A DNA stretch of 64,000 nt. Origin: Brucella cytisi (GTDB lineage: Bacteria > Pseudomonadota > Alphaproteobacteria > Rhizobiales > Rhizobiaceae). The notes beneath the pieces were generated by a model. That model made no database searches. It worked only from the letters and a program-made list of their open reading frames with translations, and was not told the DNA's origin. The position numbers and the translations under genes are program-made. Below are positions 31,632 through 41,700 of the stretch, one piece after another. The stretch is from positions 682,001-746,000 of the forward strand of contig JAAVLQ010000001.1 in NCBI GenBank assembly GCA_012103075.1. The letters run 5' to 3'. Position 1 is the stretch's first letter, and every line of letters starts with the position of its first letter.

Positions 31632-31832
31632 GTGGAAACTCCAGAACAGCGAGAAGCCGGAAATCCGGCAAAAGAATTACGGTGCCGGAGCGAATTCCGG
31701 CGTGTCATGCATTTGCGCTGTACAGTTGGGCAAGCACGCAGCATCAGGTCTTGGGAGACGATCAAATATAGCAGCCGATTCGACGCTTCGCACGGCTTGA
31801 AATATTGTTATTTCAAGGTCAGCTTTGTGGAT

Positions 31833-32381
31833 TTATCCCAATTGCGGTGGCTGTTTGTTTTGATTTATTTCGCATGCCATTTGCGTCAGTAAGCGTTCCA
31901 CGTCACGCGGACTGGACAAATGGAGCTTGGTGAGATGCTGGGGCGCAGTTTCCAGAAAGGCCAGTGCGCGAATGCGACCGTTCTTGCGATAACCTGCCAC
32001 CCATTTCAGGAAGTTCCAATCGAAGCGCTCTACGCAGCCTTCCGCCATGTCGGGACGAGAGTGTCCGTAATGCATTATCGTTCGCTTCAGGACTCGCCAC
32101 AGCCGGCGGGTTGTCGATATATCGAGAAAAACGAGCATATCGGCCCGCGAGGCACGATAATTCATAGTTTCGCTATGATTGCCCTCGAATATCCATGTGT
32201 CCTGATTGGCCGCTTCGATGGTGAGACGACCGATCTGGTCACGCGGGCGCATCGTCCAGCCCGGCTGCCAGTAGAGGATATCGATATGAATCACCGGTAA
32301 GCCGGTAATGTCGCCTAGCTTACGCGCAAGACTCGATTTTCCCGAACCGGCACCGCCTATGATCATGATCCGCTTTAACAC
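31833..32381 (-). CDS. Adenylate-kinase-like P-loop protein (FlaR/topology-modulation type)
   Basis: 182-aa cytoplasmic P-loop kinase-like protein. The Walker A motif is MIIGGAGSGKSSLARKLGDI, followed by HIDILYWQPGW, WIFEGNHSETMNYRASRADM and FLDISTTRRLWRVLKRTIMH. Such proteins are often annotated as DNA topology modulation or adenylate kinase; the substrate is unproven. Intact frame. The gene is separated by about 200 nt from the YitT gene and by 308 nt from the next gene, a gap in which I see only AT-rich promoter-like sequence. Confidence 0.8.
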   Translation of the reverse strand: MLKRIMIIGGAGSGKSSLARKLGDITGLPVIHIDILYWQPGWTMRPRDQIGRLTIEAANQDTWIFEGNHSETMNYRASRADMLVFLDISTTRRLWRVLKRTIMHYGHSRPDMAEGCVERFDWNFLKWVAGYRKNGRIRALAFLETAPQHLTKLHLSSPRDVERLLTQMACEINQNKQPPQLG

Positions 32382-32689
32382 CTGCGCCGTCCCCGGATTT
32401 TAACTCTGGTCGAATAAAAATCGGACATGGGCGGGAAGTACTATAATTTTACTTCTTGGTACCTGCATGACCATAACGAGCAAAGAAAGCTCGTTAGAAA
32501 ATTTGTATTGGATATGAAGGTAATATTGATCAAATGATTGACAGTCAACTTTGCGGAGCGCAATGTTGGCGTATAATCGGAACGGCTGAGAGCAACAATG
32601 ACATCTACCGTTCCTCTATATTAGTAAGATCACTGGGTTTAAAAGGTGCCAAGTGATCGAAAGAGCTGCATTCGATAGGGAGTGACAAG

Positions 32690-33514
32690 ATGTCAATTCG
32701 AACCATCACCGCCATGGCCGGCACAGCCATCATCATGAGTGCTGCAGCATTTGCCTTTTCATCGCCCGCCAATGCCCTGACGATGAAAGAATGTAGCGCA
32801 AAATATCAGTCTGCCAAAGATGCTGGCACACTTGGCGACATGAAATGGAACGATTTCCGCAAGGCGCAATGTGGAGACGGCGCAGATGCCGCCGCAGCAC
32901 CGGCAGCTCCAGCCAAAAAGGCAGCTAAGAGTGCAGCCGCTCCTGCAGCAGATGACAGCGCCAAGGGCCTGACAATGAAGGAATGTAGCGCGAAATATCA
33001 AGCTGCTAAAGATGCAGGAACGCTTGGCAACATGAAGTGGAACGATTTCCGCAAGGCGCAATGCGGTGCAAATGCGGCCACAGCTCCTGCATCTGCTTCT
33101 CCGGCAAAGAAGACGGCGAAAAGTGCTGCTGCTGATGATAGCGCCAAGGGTTTGACGATGAAGCAGTGCAGCGCCAAGTACCGGGCGGCAAAGGACGCCG
33201 GTTCTGACAATGTTGCAAAATGGAATGATTTCCGCAAGGCTGAATGCGGACCCGGGGCGGATCCAGTTGCCTTCAGCACCGATGGTAATAGTGAACCAGC
33301 AGCCCCAACGGTTGCAGCGCCCAGAGGCGTCAAATTTCCAACGGCGGTTTCTGCAAAGTTTTCGAATGAATCAGCTGGCAAGGCTCGTATGCACACCTGC
33401 CTCGAGCAGTATTATACGCTGAAAGATGCCAATGCACTGGGTGGTTTGAAGTGGATACAAAAGGGCGGCGGTTACTACAGCCTCTGCAATGCACGCCTGA
33501 AAGGCAATTCCTGA
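32690..33514 (+). CDS. Secreted Cys-paired tandem-repeat protein (PsiF-like)
   Basis: 274-aa exported protein. The signal peptide ends FAFSSPANA near residue 29. Three near-identical 36-residue units follow: TMKECSAKYQSAKDAGTLGD with MKWNDFRKAQCG, and two copies like it, each with a Cys near its start and one near its end. A fourth, degenerate unit sits at the C-terminus (MHTCLEQYYTLKDANALGGL). Units are joined by Ala/Lys/Pro-rich linkers (AAPAKKAAKSAAAPAADD). It resembles PsiF repeats in Cys spacing only loosely. Function unknown; an envelope role is inferred. Confidence 0.75.
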   Translation: MSIRTITAMAGTAIIMSAAAFAFSSPANALTMKECSAKYQSAKDAGTLGDMKWNDFRKAQCGDGADAAAAPAAPAKKAAKSAAAPAADDSAKGLTMKECSAKYQAAKDAGTLGNMKWNDFRKAQCGANAATAPASASPAKKTAKSAAADDSAKGLTMKQCSAKYRAAKDAGSDNVAKWNDFRKAECGPGADPVAFSTDGNSEPAAPTVAAPRGVKFPTAVSAKFSNESAGKARMHTCLEQYYTLKDANALGGLKWIQKGGGYYSLCNARLKGNS

Positions 33515-33540
33515 TCTGATCAGGACAAACTAAAGAGAAA

Positions 33541-33561
33541 GGGGCCTTTCGGCCCCCTTTT
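33541..33561 (+). terminator. Rho-independent terminator of the repeat-protein gene
   Basis: GGGGCC / GGCCCC stem with a TTTC loop followed by CTTTTAT, 27 nt after the stop. It overlaps the 3' end of the convergent DUF423 gene. Confidence 0.75.
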
Positions 33562-33934
33562 ATCTGGCTCTTGAAAACCAGCCCGTCGTTGCAACGACAA
33601 GCCAACCGAGAATCATCAGCGATCCGCCGGTCGGTGCGGCCATCGGAAACATTCGATCGTCCATTATGTCACGAATGAAGAGATCACCGCAGAACAAGGC
33701 GAGACCGATGACAAGCAATATCCCGCCCAGATAAGCGGTACGGCTGCCCGGTATGATGAGCGACAACACCAGAAATGCGGGCGCATGGCCGAGAAGAAGC
33801 GGGGCAATGTTACCCAGATGATTGTCCCCGCCATGGGCCGCTCCCGCATAAGCAGCGATCGCAAGGGCGCCACATAGCCCGGCAAGCGTGCTGAAAAGAA
33901 TGTTGGGAGGTCGATTATCGAATCGAAACTGCAT
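33560..33934 (-). CDS. DUF423 membrane protein
   Basis: About 124 aa with four hydrophobic helices: FSTLAGLCGALAIAAYAGAA, PLLLGHAPAFLVLSLIIPGS, LGGILLVIGLALFCGDLFIR and GGSLMILGWLVVATTGW. The HAPAFL and LFCGDL stretches are the conserved loops of DUF423. Start chosen at MQFRFDNRP (33934); an in-frame ATG four codons upstream (33946) is also possible. Function unknown in the family. Confidence 0.8.
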   Translation of the reverse strand: MQFRFDNRPPNILFSTLAGLCGALAIAAYAGAAHGGDNHLGNIAPLLLGHAPAFLVLSLIIPGSRTAYLGGILLVIGLALFCGDLFIRDIMDDRMFPMAAPTGGSLMILGWLVVATTGWFSRAR

Positions 33935-33949
33935 ATGGGGCTCCACCGT

Positions 33950-35078
33950 TCAGGCAGTTTTGCGAGTATTTGCTTGTTTCCGGGCGTCCTCCAAAGCGGC
34001 AGGAAGGGCTGCTTCAAAAGATCGAGCTGCTCTTCAATACCGACACTAACGCGAATGCAACGATCCAGCAGGGGGCGCCGGGTTTGCGCACAAAGATGTC
34101 ACGCGCGATCAGCCCGTTGAGAACTGCCGTGGCGAAAGTTCCATCCTCACCGCAATCGATGGCAACAAAATTCGTGGCAGATGGGATGGTCGAAAGACCA
34201 TTTGCCTTGGCGATTGCGGCAATGCGGTTTCGCCCGGCAATTATTCTAGCGACTACGTTGCGCAGATAGGCCTGATCCTTGAGGGCCGCAATAGCTGCTG
34301 CCTGCGCAAGACGGTTCACTGCGAAATGATCGCGAATCTTGTCGAAAGACTTGATGGTTTCGGCGCTGCCGACAACATAACCGCAACGAATGCCCGCCAG
34401 ACCATAGGCTTTGGAGAAGGTGCGCATCCGTAAAATGTTACGGCGGTCGGTTTCAAAAGGTGGGAAGGCGGACGCAGGCCCTGTTTCGCAATAGGCTTCG
34501 TCCAGAACGAGCATGGTGGTTTCCGGAACGCGTTCGATGAAGGATTGAATGTCCGAACCCGCATGCCGGGTTCCCATCGGGTTGTCCGGATTGGCGAGGT
34601 ACAAAATCGCTGCATTCTTCTGGCATGCGGCATCAAGCAGGCCGTCGAGGTCCGATTTATCGTTGATATAAGGCACAGTGACCAGTTTTCCGCCATAACC
34701 CGCAACGTGGTAGTTGAAGGTTGGATAGCCGCCCAGCGAGTTGATGACGCTGTCACCGTCCTGAACATATTGTCTGACTGCCAGCCCGAGTAAGGCATCG
34801 ACACCTGCTCCCGGCATAATGTTTTGCGGCTTTACGCCGTGATGCGCGGCAATGGCATGACGCAGTTCATAGTTTTCGGGGTCGCCATACTTCCAGATTT
34901 CGCTCGCTTCGGTCCGAATAGCATCAAGGACAGACGGCGCTGGACCAAAACTGCTTTCATTGGCGCCGATTCGAGCCGAGAAAGGCTTTCCGCGCTGTAG
35001 CTCCAGCGTTTCGGGGCCGGTAAAAGGAACGGTAGAGGGCAAGCTTGCGACGAGTGATGTAAGGCGAGGCGATGCCAT
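33950..35078 (-). CDS. Histidinol-phosphate aminotransferase-like PLP enzyme, one frameshift
   Basis: Fold-type I aminotransferase of about 375 aa. Visible motifs: IGANESSFGPAPSVLDAIRT, MPGAGVDALLGLAVRQYVQD, LYLANPDNPMGTRHAG (PLP-ring Asn/Asp region), LVLDEAYCETGP and the PLP-lysine segment RMRTFSKAYGLAGIRCGYVV. An indel in GGGGG near 34074 diverts the tail; the corrected end is KQANTRKTA at 33950. It could be HisC or an aromatic or other amino-acid aminotransferase; there is no his operon nearby, so a biosynthetic role is not proven. ATG at 35078 (MASPRLTSLV). Confidence 0.8.
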
Positions 35079-35397
35079 GGCGATTTCCAGTCGATTCTCA
35101 GTCCAGCATGGTGTGAGGAGGACAGTCGAAGAGCTGGGGAGTGTCATCCCCGTCAACGCCTGTCCGACCGGAAAAGGCATAGCAACTTGCACTGGCTGGT
35201 GCCATCACAATGATTGCAGTCGATTGAATAATGCGAGCGAACGATCAGGCTTGCGGCCCGTCAATCTGGTTAAACAATAAAATTATGCAAAGTGAAGCTA
35301 TCCGGGACAACACCCGAATATCGGCAAGCTCAAGGTCGCAGCCATACTGCCGGTGGCTTGCAATCTAAAGCCCAATTCGCAGTGCCGAAGCCATATA

Positions 35398-35500
35398 GAG
35401 CGCCTTTCGATCTGATTGAATCAGATCGACGTTCCAAGCATTCATCCAAATCCGCATCTTATCCGAAACCGGCTTACCCGCGTCGGGATTGCGTTTTAGT
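35398..35500. repeat. Dispersed intergenic repeat with TCTGATTGAATCAGA palindrome
   Basis: GAGCGCCTTTCGATCTGATT is followed by GAATCAGATCGACG and, after a spacer, TCTTATCCGAAACCGG. The palindrome TCTGATTGAATCAGA and the following half are the pattern of a common rhizobial/Brucella intergenic element. It fills the end of the 417-bp gap upstream of the aminotransferase; no gene seen there. Confidence 0.5.
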
Positions 35501-36419
35501 GGACCTCGAGCACTTTCACGCATGAATCGAGATCATGTGTCGCCAAATGGGCATAACGCATAGTCATCTGGAGTGTCTGGTGTCCCAGCCACATCTGAAC
35601 ACGACGGATATCGATCCCGCCACGGACCAGACGGGACGCGCAGGTATGACGTAGAATATGCGGAACGACCTGATCGTCTGTGCCAAGACCGACTTCCATC
35701 TTCGCTTCATTCCAGATCTGGCGGAACCGGACCTGATTGAGCATGGAAAAGGGGCCTTTGAGCTTCTCATGCGGGATATGTGCTGCCTTGCGGGCACGGC
35801 GGGTGAGGGGGACAGTGCGGCTGCGATTTGATTTGGTGAGCCAAAACGTAACGCGCTGATCCTGAATATCGTTCGGTGACACCGATTGCTTCTCCAAGGC
35901 GGCAGCCTGTGTCGACAAGGAAAAGTGAAAGCCGATAACTATCTTCACAGCGAGACTTGATCGCTGCGAAAAGGCGCTTTTCTTCCTCATGTTCAAGGAA
36001 TCGAATACGTCCTACACGCTCCTTCTGCCGGACGAATTCCGGTAGATTGAAGATATCTCCCATCTTGTGTGCCTTTCGCAGCAGCTTGCTCAGCGCAGCC
36101 ATCTTTCTATTGATGGTTGCATTGCTGTTGCCACGCTCACGAAGAGAACCGACGACGGAATCAAGCATTTCCTGATCGAAACCTGAAAAGCGTGCGCCCT
36201 TCAAAATCTCATCAATTTCGCCCAGAAACGACTTCACGTTATACTTGTGTGACCCGTCATCCCACAGGATGTTGATATATTTCCCCGTCAGTTCCGCCAC
36301 CGAAAATTGTTCGACAAGCCGGTGGTTCGGATTTTGCTGGATGTGTACTTTAAGTTGTAGTCGACTATCGGCGCAAACTTGTCGCCCGTGTCGATCTTCG
36401 TTTCCCCAACGACGATCAT
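35496..36419 (-). CDS. Tyrosine recombinase (phage-type integrase), frame-broken
   Basis: About 307 aa. The core-binding SAM-like domain (EEILKGARFSGFDQEMLDSV-type region; GNSNATINRKMAALSKLLRK) is followed by the catalytic domain: Arg in SLFLVDTGCRLGEAIG, then HILRHTCASRLVRGGIDIRR (H-x-x-R), MWLGHQTLQMTMRYAHL (His/Trp and nucleophile Tyr). Breaks occur near 36360 and 35900. The start ATG at 36419 (MIVVGETKIDTGDKF) is backed by AAAGGGGG upstream. No prophage genes surround it, and a tRNA-Ser gene lies 1.6 kb away. It may be a domesticated integrase or an island remnant. Confidence 0.78.
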
Positions 36420-36699
36420 TGCACGCCCCCTTTGATATATGGGACGCACAACTAATGAAATAATTCACAGAACACAAGATAAGTGAGCTAACTTTATGCG
36501 GAGACATGATTGGACCTTTCTAAAAGACCATGTTTGCCCCCAGCTTTCTGTCGTCCCCGTGATTCCCCTCGACTTTTTGATCCTTTTCGAAATCCCCATT
36601 TCTGGAGGATCAAAATTCACGCATTCGTGAGCTGCATTTCAACTGAGTGTGCGCCAACGGTTTCCCGCTGGCGCATTTTCTTTAAGCGACGATCTGAAA

Positions 36700-37849
36700 T
36701 TAGAACGAACGCTGGAAGCGGATCATGCCCGGAAAGCATCTTCGCCATCGAGAACCGAACGTGAGTCGTCCCACTTGGTGTAGGAAACTTCCGGGGTGAT
36801 GGTGAAGCCGGGAACCAGCTGGTAAGCAACGTTTGCGGTTGCTGCGAAAGTGCCGGCATCTTCATAAGCGAGCTGCAGGTTGAAGGTAGCCTTTTCGGTT
36901 GCCTTGAATGCAGCACCACCCCAGACAGCCCAGTCGCCACCCCGGTGCCGTAGAACGAGTCGATAGCGCGGATACCACGGAAGTTGCCGTCAGCATCTGT
37001 ATAGCCATAGTAGGTGTCGTCGTTGGACTTGTAACCACCCATAGCCCAGACTGAAAAACGGTCCGTGACATTGATGTCGGCGCGGATCTTGCCGGCCCAC
37101 TCTTCATTCGTTGCGTCGTACGCGGCAACAGCAGCAAGCGAACCCCAGCCGCCAGCGTACTTCAGGCCGCCAACAACGTGCGGCATGTAGTCGTCAATGA
37201 CGCCATTGTAATCGACATCAACGTTGTTGCCCTGCTCGAGCGATACGATGGCCGAGAAGCCATTGCCGCCGTTGAAGGTATAGCTGATCAGACCCGTGCG
37301 ATAGCCGCCAGCAAGGATCACGTCGTCGTTCATGACGTTACCGAGGTAGCCCGGGAAGGTTACGAAGGCCGATTCATCGAGACCAACGCGCAGACCACCG
37401 AGCTCGATGTAGCCGTAGCGCAGCGTGCCGGTTGAGCCGGAATCGTTGCCGTCAGACCACTGGAAGCGCGTTTCGATGTAGGTCTTCAGAGTACCAAGTT
37501 CGGTTTCCGAAGCCGTCGAGAAACGAAGGGTTGCACGAGCGGTCTTGGCATAAGTGTCGCGGTCTTTACCACCCAGAATGAGCGATGCACCACCATCAGG
37601 CAGGCGCGAGAAGCTTCCGCCTCGGGCATAAACGTCGTCGCCACCCTTAACATCGTAACGAACATAGCCATGGATACGCAGGCAGGTTTCGGTGCCCGGG
37701 ATGTAGAAGTAGCCAGCGCCGTAAGCATCGCAGACACGGACATATTCAACGGCTTCTGGTTCTGGTGCGACGATTGCGTCGGCAGCCTGAGCGCCGGAAG
37801 CTGCAACCAGAGCTGCAGCGGAGCCAAGGAGAAGGCTCTTGATGTTCAT
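36700..37849 (-). CDS. Omp2-type porin, minus-strand copy, frame-broken
   Basis: Outer-membrane trimeric general porin of about 382 aa. The signal peptide ends SGAQA-ADAI. The family-wide N-terminus [40 protein letters not shown] with two cysteines, and the plug/loop segment [20 protein letters not shown] are followed by [17 protein letters not shown] and the terminal strand IRFQRSF ending in Phe. Indels near 36945 and a lost G at 36760 hide the true end (stop at 36700-36702). With the plus-strand porin it makes an omp2a/omp2b-like inverted locus; which copy corresponds to which cannot be told here. Confidence 0.9.
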
Positions 37850-38058
37850 TTCTGACCTCCAGTCAAGAATCGGAGAATCCAGAAATTCAATAGTATTTTC
37901 AATTGGTTACTCTTTTCAAAGATTCACAATCGAAAAAGCCACAAAATCGGAGAGCAGTGCAACAATGCCGAACCGGACGCGAATGGGCACAGAATCGCAG
38001 GCAGTAAGACAAATTGTTTACGATTTTTTTTTTCTTGAAGGGTGTCGGTCGAGACAAC

Positions 38059-38149
38059 TGGCGGAGAGGATGGGATTCGAACCCACGAGACCCTTATGAG
38101 GTCTACTCCCTTAGCAGGGGAGCGCCTTCGACCACTCGGCCACCTCTCC
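38059..38149 (-). tRNA. tRNA-Ser(GCU)
   Basis: Full cloverleaf on the minus strand: acceptor GGAGAGG / CCTCTCC, D-arm GGCCGAGTGG, anticodon loop CTGCTAA (anticodon GCT), a long variable arm typical of serine tRNAs, and the T-arm GGGTTCGAATCCC. CCA is encoded (38059-38061). It sits in the 884-bp gap between the two facing porin genes. Outside it I see only promoter-like AT-rich sequence and the conserved porin leader. Confidence 0.93.
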
Positions 38150-38733
38150 GGTAAGGGCGAGATAGCCGGTACGCTTTGTCATTTCAAGCGAATTGCGCGC
38201 CTATCTGTAAATTTTCCTGCGGATTATTGCACTTTATATATACGCAATCAGGAATATGCGTGAAATCGGCCACCTTTGTTGAGGGGCGACAGTTACAATT
38301 AAGGCTGGACAACGAGAGAAGATTCGCACCCAAATCAGCCAATGTGGCAGTACGTGACCGCGCTTTGACATATTCTCCACCGGAAGCCGGAAAGTCATGG
38401 ATTCGCGGGCTGAACACCGTGATGGCGCCAAATATCGCGTGTTTTCAAGCGTTAAGACCCGTTAATTAGCGTTCACCTATGTTAATAAACCCTAAATAGC
38501 CTACCCGGAAACGGGCAATTTCGTGTCTTTTCTGCAACAACCCTCTCCGATAGACGCACCAGAAAGGTTGGGAGAGTGTATTCGATGTTGAAAAACGAAG
38601 AAGCGGGCGAGTATCTTCACACCCAGAAGAAGGAGCGCTTCGGGGCGACTTTTTCAAAGGGGATGGGGACAGGTTGTCCTTCAGCCAAATCAGAATGCCC
38701 AGACCCATTTTTAACTTTGACTGGAGGTCAGAA

Positions 38734-39855
38734 ATGAACATCAAGAGCCTTCTCCTTGGCTCCGCTGCAGCTCTGGTTGCAGCTTCCGGCGCTCAGGCTG
38801 CCGACGCAATCGTCGCGCCAGAGCCAGAAGCCGTTGAATATGTCCGCGTCTGCGATGCTTACGGCGCTGGCTACTTCTACATCCCGGGCACCGAAACCTG
38901 CCTGCGTATCCATGGCTACGTTCGTTACGATGCCAAGGGCGGTGATCGCGTTTACGCTCGTACGCCCGGCGATCTGGACCGTGACACCGGGGCAAGAACG
39001 CCCGTGCAACGCTCCGCTTCTCGACCGCTTCGGAAACCGAACTCGGCACTCTGAAGACCTTCACCGAACTGCGTTACAACTGGAACGGCGGCGGCGACGG
39101 CGAAGAAGACGCATACGGCTCCAGCGAAAACAGCTCGCTGCGTTATGCTTACATCCAGCTCGGCGGCCTGCGCGTTGGTCTCGATGAATCGGCCTTCGTA
39201 ACCTTCCCCGGTTACCTCGGCGACGTCATCAACGACGACGTGATCCTCGCTGGCGGCTACCGCACCAACCTCATCAGCTACACCTTCACCGGCGGCAACG
39301 GCTTCTCGGCCATCCTGTCGTTCGAAGAAGGCGGCAACGGCGACTCCGACGTTGACGTAACGCTGAGCGACTACACGCCGCACATCGTTGGCGGTCTGAA
39401 GTATGCTGGTGGCTGGGGTTCGATTGCCGGTGTTGTTGCTTATGACGCCCGTAACGAAGAGTGGGCCGGTAAGGTTCGCGGCGACGTCAACATCACGGAC
39501 CGTTTCTCGGTCTGGGTACAGGGTGGCTACAAGTCCAACGACGACGAATACTTCGTTGATGGCAGCAACGGCTACACCTACCGCGGCATCACCAGCTTCT
39601 ACGGCACGTGGGGCGGCGACTGGGCTGTCTGGGGTGGCGCCAAGTTCCGGGCAACCGAAAAGGCTGCCTTCAACCTGCAGCTCGCTTACGACGACACCAA
39701 GACCTTCGCAGCAACCGCAAACGTTGCTTACGAACTGGTTCCCGGCTTCACGATCACCCCGGAAGTTTCCTACACCAAGTGGGATGACGAAAACATCAGC
39801 CTCGACGGCGAAGATGCTTTCGAGGGGCATGGTCCGCTTCCAGCGCTCGTTCTAA
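38734..39855 (+). CDS. Omp2-type porin, plus-strand copy, frame-broken
   Basis: Second porin, same signal peptide and N-terminal 60 residues as the minus-strand copy ([20 protein letters not shown] onward). It then diverges in the surface loops ([20 protein letters not shown] against [14 protein letters not shown]), and shares the C-terminal half again ([20 protein letters not shown]) and the terminal VRFQRSF. Breaks near 38994 and 39822 (GAGGGGC for CGGGGC) alter the reading; stop at 39853-39855. The 20 bases before the ATG (GACTGGAGGTCAGAAATGAA) are identical to those of the other copy. About 373 aa. Confidence 0.9.
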
Positions 39856-39879
39856 TCCCTCCGGGATTGTTCAAAAGAA

Positions 39880-39905
39880 CCCGGCAGCATCGCTGCCGGG
39901 TTTTT
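39880..39905 (+). terminator. Rho-independent terminator of the plus-strand porin
   Basis: CCCGGCAGC / GCTGCCGGG stem with a 3-nt ATC loop, followed by TTTTTG. Strong, 24 nt past the stop. Confidence 0.9.
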
Positions 39906-40024
39906 GTTTGCCGATTTTACGATTGTGATCTTGCCTTTGGGGAAACTCAGTCTTTCTACGAATAGAAAGCGGGACGTGTTCGCCGCTTTGCATCCGATGA
40001 TTTCCAGCGTGGAGACACCACGAC

Positions 40025-40660
40025 ATGTTTAGATGGTTTTGGCCCGGTGTAACGTGGACCGCAGCGCTGACAGCGCTTGCGCTCTGGTTTGGTACTGATC
40101 GGGTCGAGACGGATATCGCAACACGTACCGTCGGCGCACTTGCTCCTTTTATATGGACGGGCTTCGACGTCGATGGTCGCGACGTGACGCTAAAAGGCAT
40201 AGCGCCCGATCCAGAAATGCAATCTGCTGCGCGGGATGCGCTTGAAAAGGTCAGAGGCATTCGGGAGATCACAGACCTGACAAGTGTTCTGCCGCTCGTT
40301 TCACCCTACCGGCTACAGATAAAGAAGAGCGCCGACGGCCTTGTCCTCTCCGGTTCTGTGCCGGACAATGACGTTAGAGACCGTATCATGACGATGGCAG
40401 AAAGCACGGCTCCGGGCCTTTCGCTTGATGACGAGATGGCCGTAGGGCGAGGCAGTCGGGCAAGCTTTGCTGATTCGGTGGGGTTTGCCTTACAGCTCGC
40501 ATCTGATCTGACAAATGGGGAGATCGAGGTTTCTGATCTCAATATTTCGATCAAGGGCGAGGCTGCAGACGATGCCGGCTATCGAAAGATACGATCCCAA
40601 TTGAACCAGCCGCTTCCCTTTGGCCTGAAATTGCAACGAGCCGACATTCGCGAACCGTAG
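40025..40660 (+). CDS. BON-domain envelope protein
   Basis: 211-aa protein with one N-terminal membrane anchor (WFWPGVTWTAALTALALWFG) and a region with two BON-like units: DGRDVTLKGIAPDPEMQSAA with ALEKVRGIREITDLTSVL, and DGLVLSGSVPDNDVRDRIMT. BON domains bind membranes or phospholipids and maintain the envelope. In some relatives this part precedes an OmpA-like domain; none is seen here, so the protein may be a short form. Intact frame. Two further envelope-type genes follow. Confidence 0.75.
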   Translation: MFRWFWPGVTWTAALTALALWFGTDRVETDIATRTVGALAPFIWTGFDVDGRDVTLKGIAPDPEMQSAARDALEKVRGIREITDLTSVLPLVSPYRLQIKKSADGLVLSGSVPDNDVRDRIMTMAESTAPGLSLDDEMAVGRGSRASFADSVGFALQLASDLTNGEIEVSDLNISIKGEAADDAGYRKIRSQLNQPLPFGLKLQRADIREP

Positions 40661-40817
40661 TTTAAATTGCGGCGAGGGCTGAGTTGATTTGGATTCTCGT
40701 CCCCGTTAGTTTTCTGTTCGGAATTGACAGTCCGCCTGTTCGGGCCTTTCCTTTCACTTTATGAAAAGGCATAGCGGATCATATCTTCCGTTTCAGGAAT
40801 AGAAGGCGGACCTGACA

Positions 40818-40907
40818 ATGCTTTATCTAGCCGTATCGTTTTGGCCGGTTCTCGTTGCGGCAGTTCTTATCGGTGCAGGCGTTGGCTGGTTGATCGGTCC
40901 GAAGTAG
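40818..40907 (+). CDS. 29-aa membrane micro-protein
   Basis: ATG at 40818, TAG at 40905. The product MLYLAVSFWPVLVAAVLIGA ends GVGWLIGPK: a single membrane helix with a glycine-zipper-like GAGVGW motif and a positively charged end. Preceded by GGCGGACCTGACA as a plausible ribosome site. It lies between the BON gene and the HhH gene, and similar short helices occur in envelope-linked operons. Too short to assign a family; reality is probable but unproven. Confidence 0.5.
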   Translation: MLYLAVSFWPVLVAAVLIGAGVGWLIGPK

Positions 40908-40986
40908 CGGCGGCAAATCTGGGGTGGGGAAATTGACGGCGAATATGTTCGTCGGGTTTGAGTAATTTGGAGTACGAGGAAACCAT

Positions 40987-41641
40987 ATGCCGTTGCTGAT
41001 TGTTCAACTGGCTATTCTTGTCGCCATCGCTTTCGTAGTAGGCTGTCTTTTGGGCCGGTTCGTACGGCGCAAAGGCGCGTCGGTGCCAGACCGTGAGCGC
41101 ACGATCATTGCAGCGGCACATGCCACATTGCCTGTCGATCAAACGGAAGTGGCGAAACAGACTGAAATACCGGAGAAGGTTGCACAACCCGGGCGTCGCC
41201 ACAGCCGAGCGGGTCAGAGAAGCCTCCAATGGAAGCCGTGCCGGACGTGGAATTCGTTGGGAACTGGCCTTCGCAGACGGAAAAGCCGGATGCTAATACG
41301 GAACCGGAACAGGATCCGGGACGTCCTAAGCTTCTGGATGCAGCGCACCATGGAAAGCCGGATGATCTCACGGCCATCAAGGGTATCGGCGGGGCAGTTC
41401 AGGGGTTGCTCAATGGGATTGGTGTGTTTCACTACGACCAGATTGCCAGCTGGAACGATAACGAATCAGCCCGGATCGAACGAGGTATAGGTTTTCCGCG
41501 CCGCGTGGAGCGTGAGGATTGGATCGGACAAGCCACGAAACTGGCGAATGCAGCAAATAAAGCCAGCGTCAGGAAATCGGAAAAGCCCGGCAGAACAGCC
41601 GCTAAATCGAAACGGCGACGGACAAAAAAGCAGGCGAATAG
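40987..41641 (+). CDS. Membrane-anchored helix-hairpin-helix protein, frame-broken
   Basis: N-terminal membrane helix (LLIVQLAILVAIAFVVGCLL), an acidic linker, then a helix-hairpin-helix segment DDLTAIKGIGGAVQGLLNGI with GVFHYDQIASWNDNESARIE, as in the C-terminal domain attached to NADH-quinone oxidoreductase chain E in alphaproteobacteria. It ends in a Lys/Arg-rich tail (KSKRRRTKKQ). An indel near 41200 separates the anchor from the HhH part, and one in the A-run at 41625 hides the stop, which I place at 41639-41641. Function unknown; about 218 aa corrected. Confidence 0.65.
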
Positions 41642-41657
41642 CCTGTTTTTTTTTTTT
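41624..41657. terminator. Bidirectional terminator between the HhH gene and slt
   Basis: CAGGC / GCCTG hairpin embedded between an A-run and a long T-run, between convergent genes. The long T-run (about 12) is also a likely site of read-length error. Confidence 0.75.
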
Positions 41658-41700
41658 CATTCAGGGCATTTCTGCCATCTCGATATAAGCGCGAAATGTT

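Noticed and set aside
36654..36677. Terminator for the minus-strand porin (GCGCCAACGG / CCGCTGGCGC)
   Set aside because: The hairpin is real but the T-run is on the plus-strand side, so it does not fit as terminator of the minus-strand gene.
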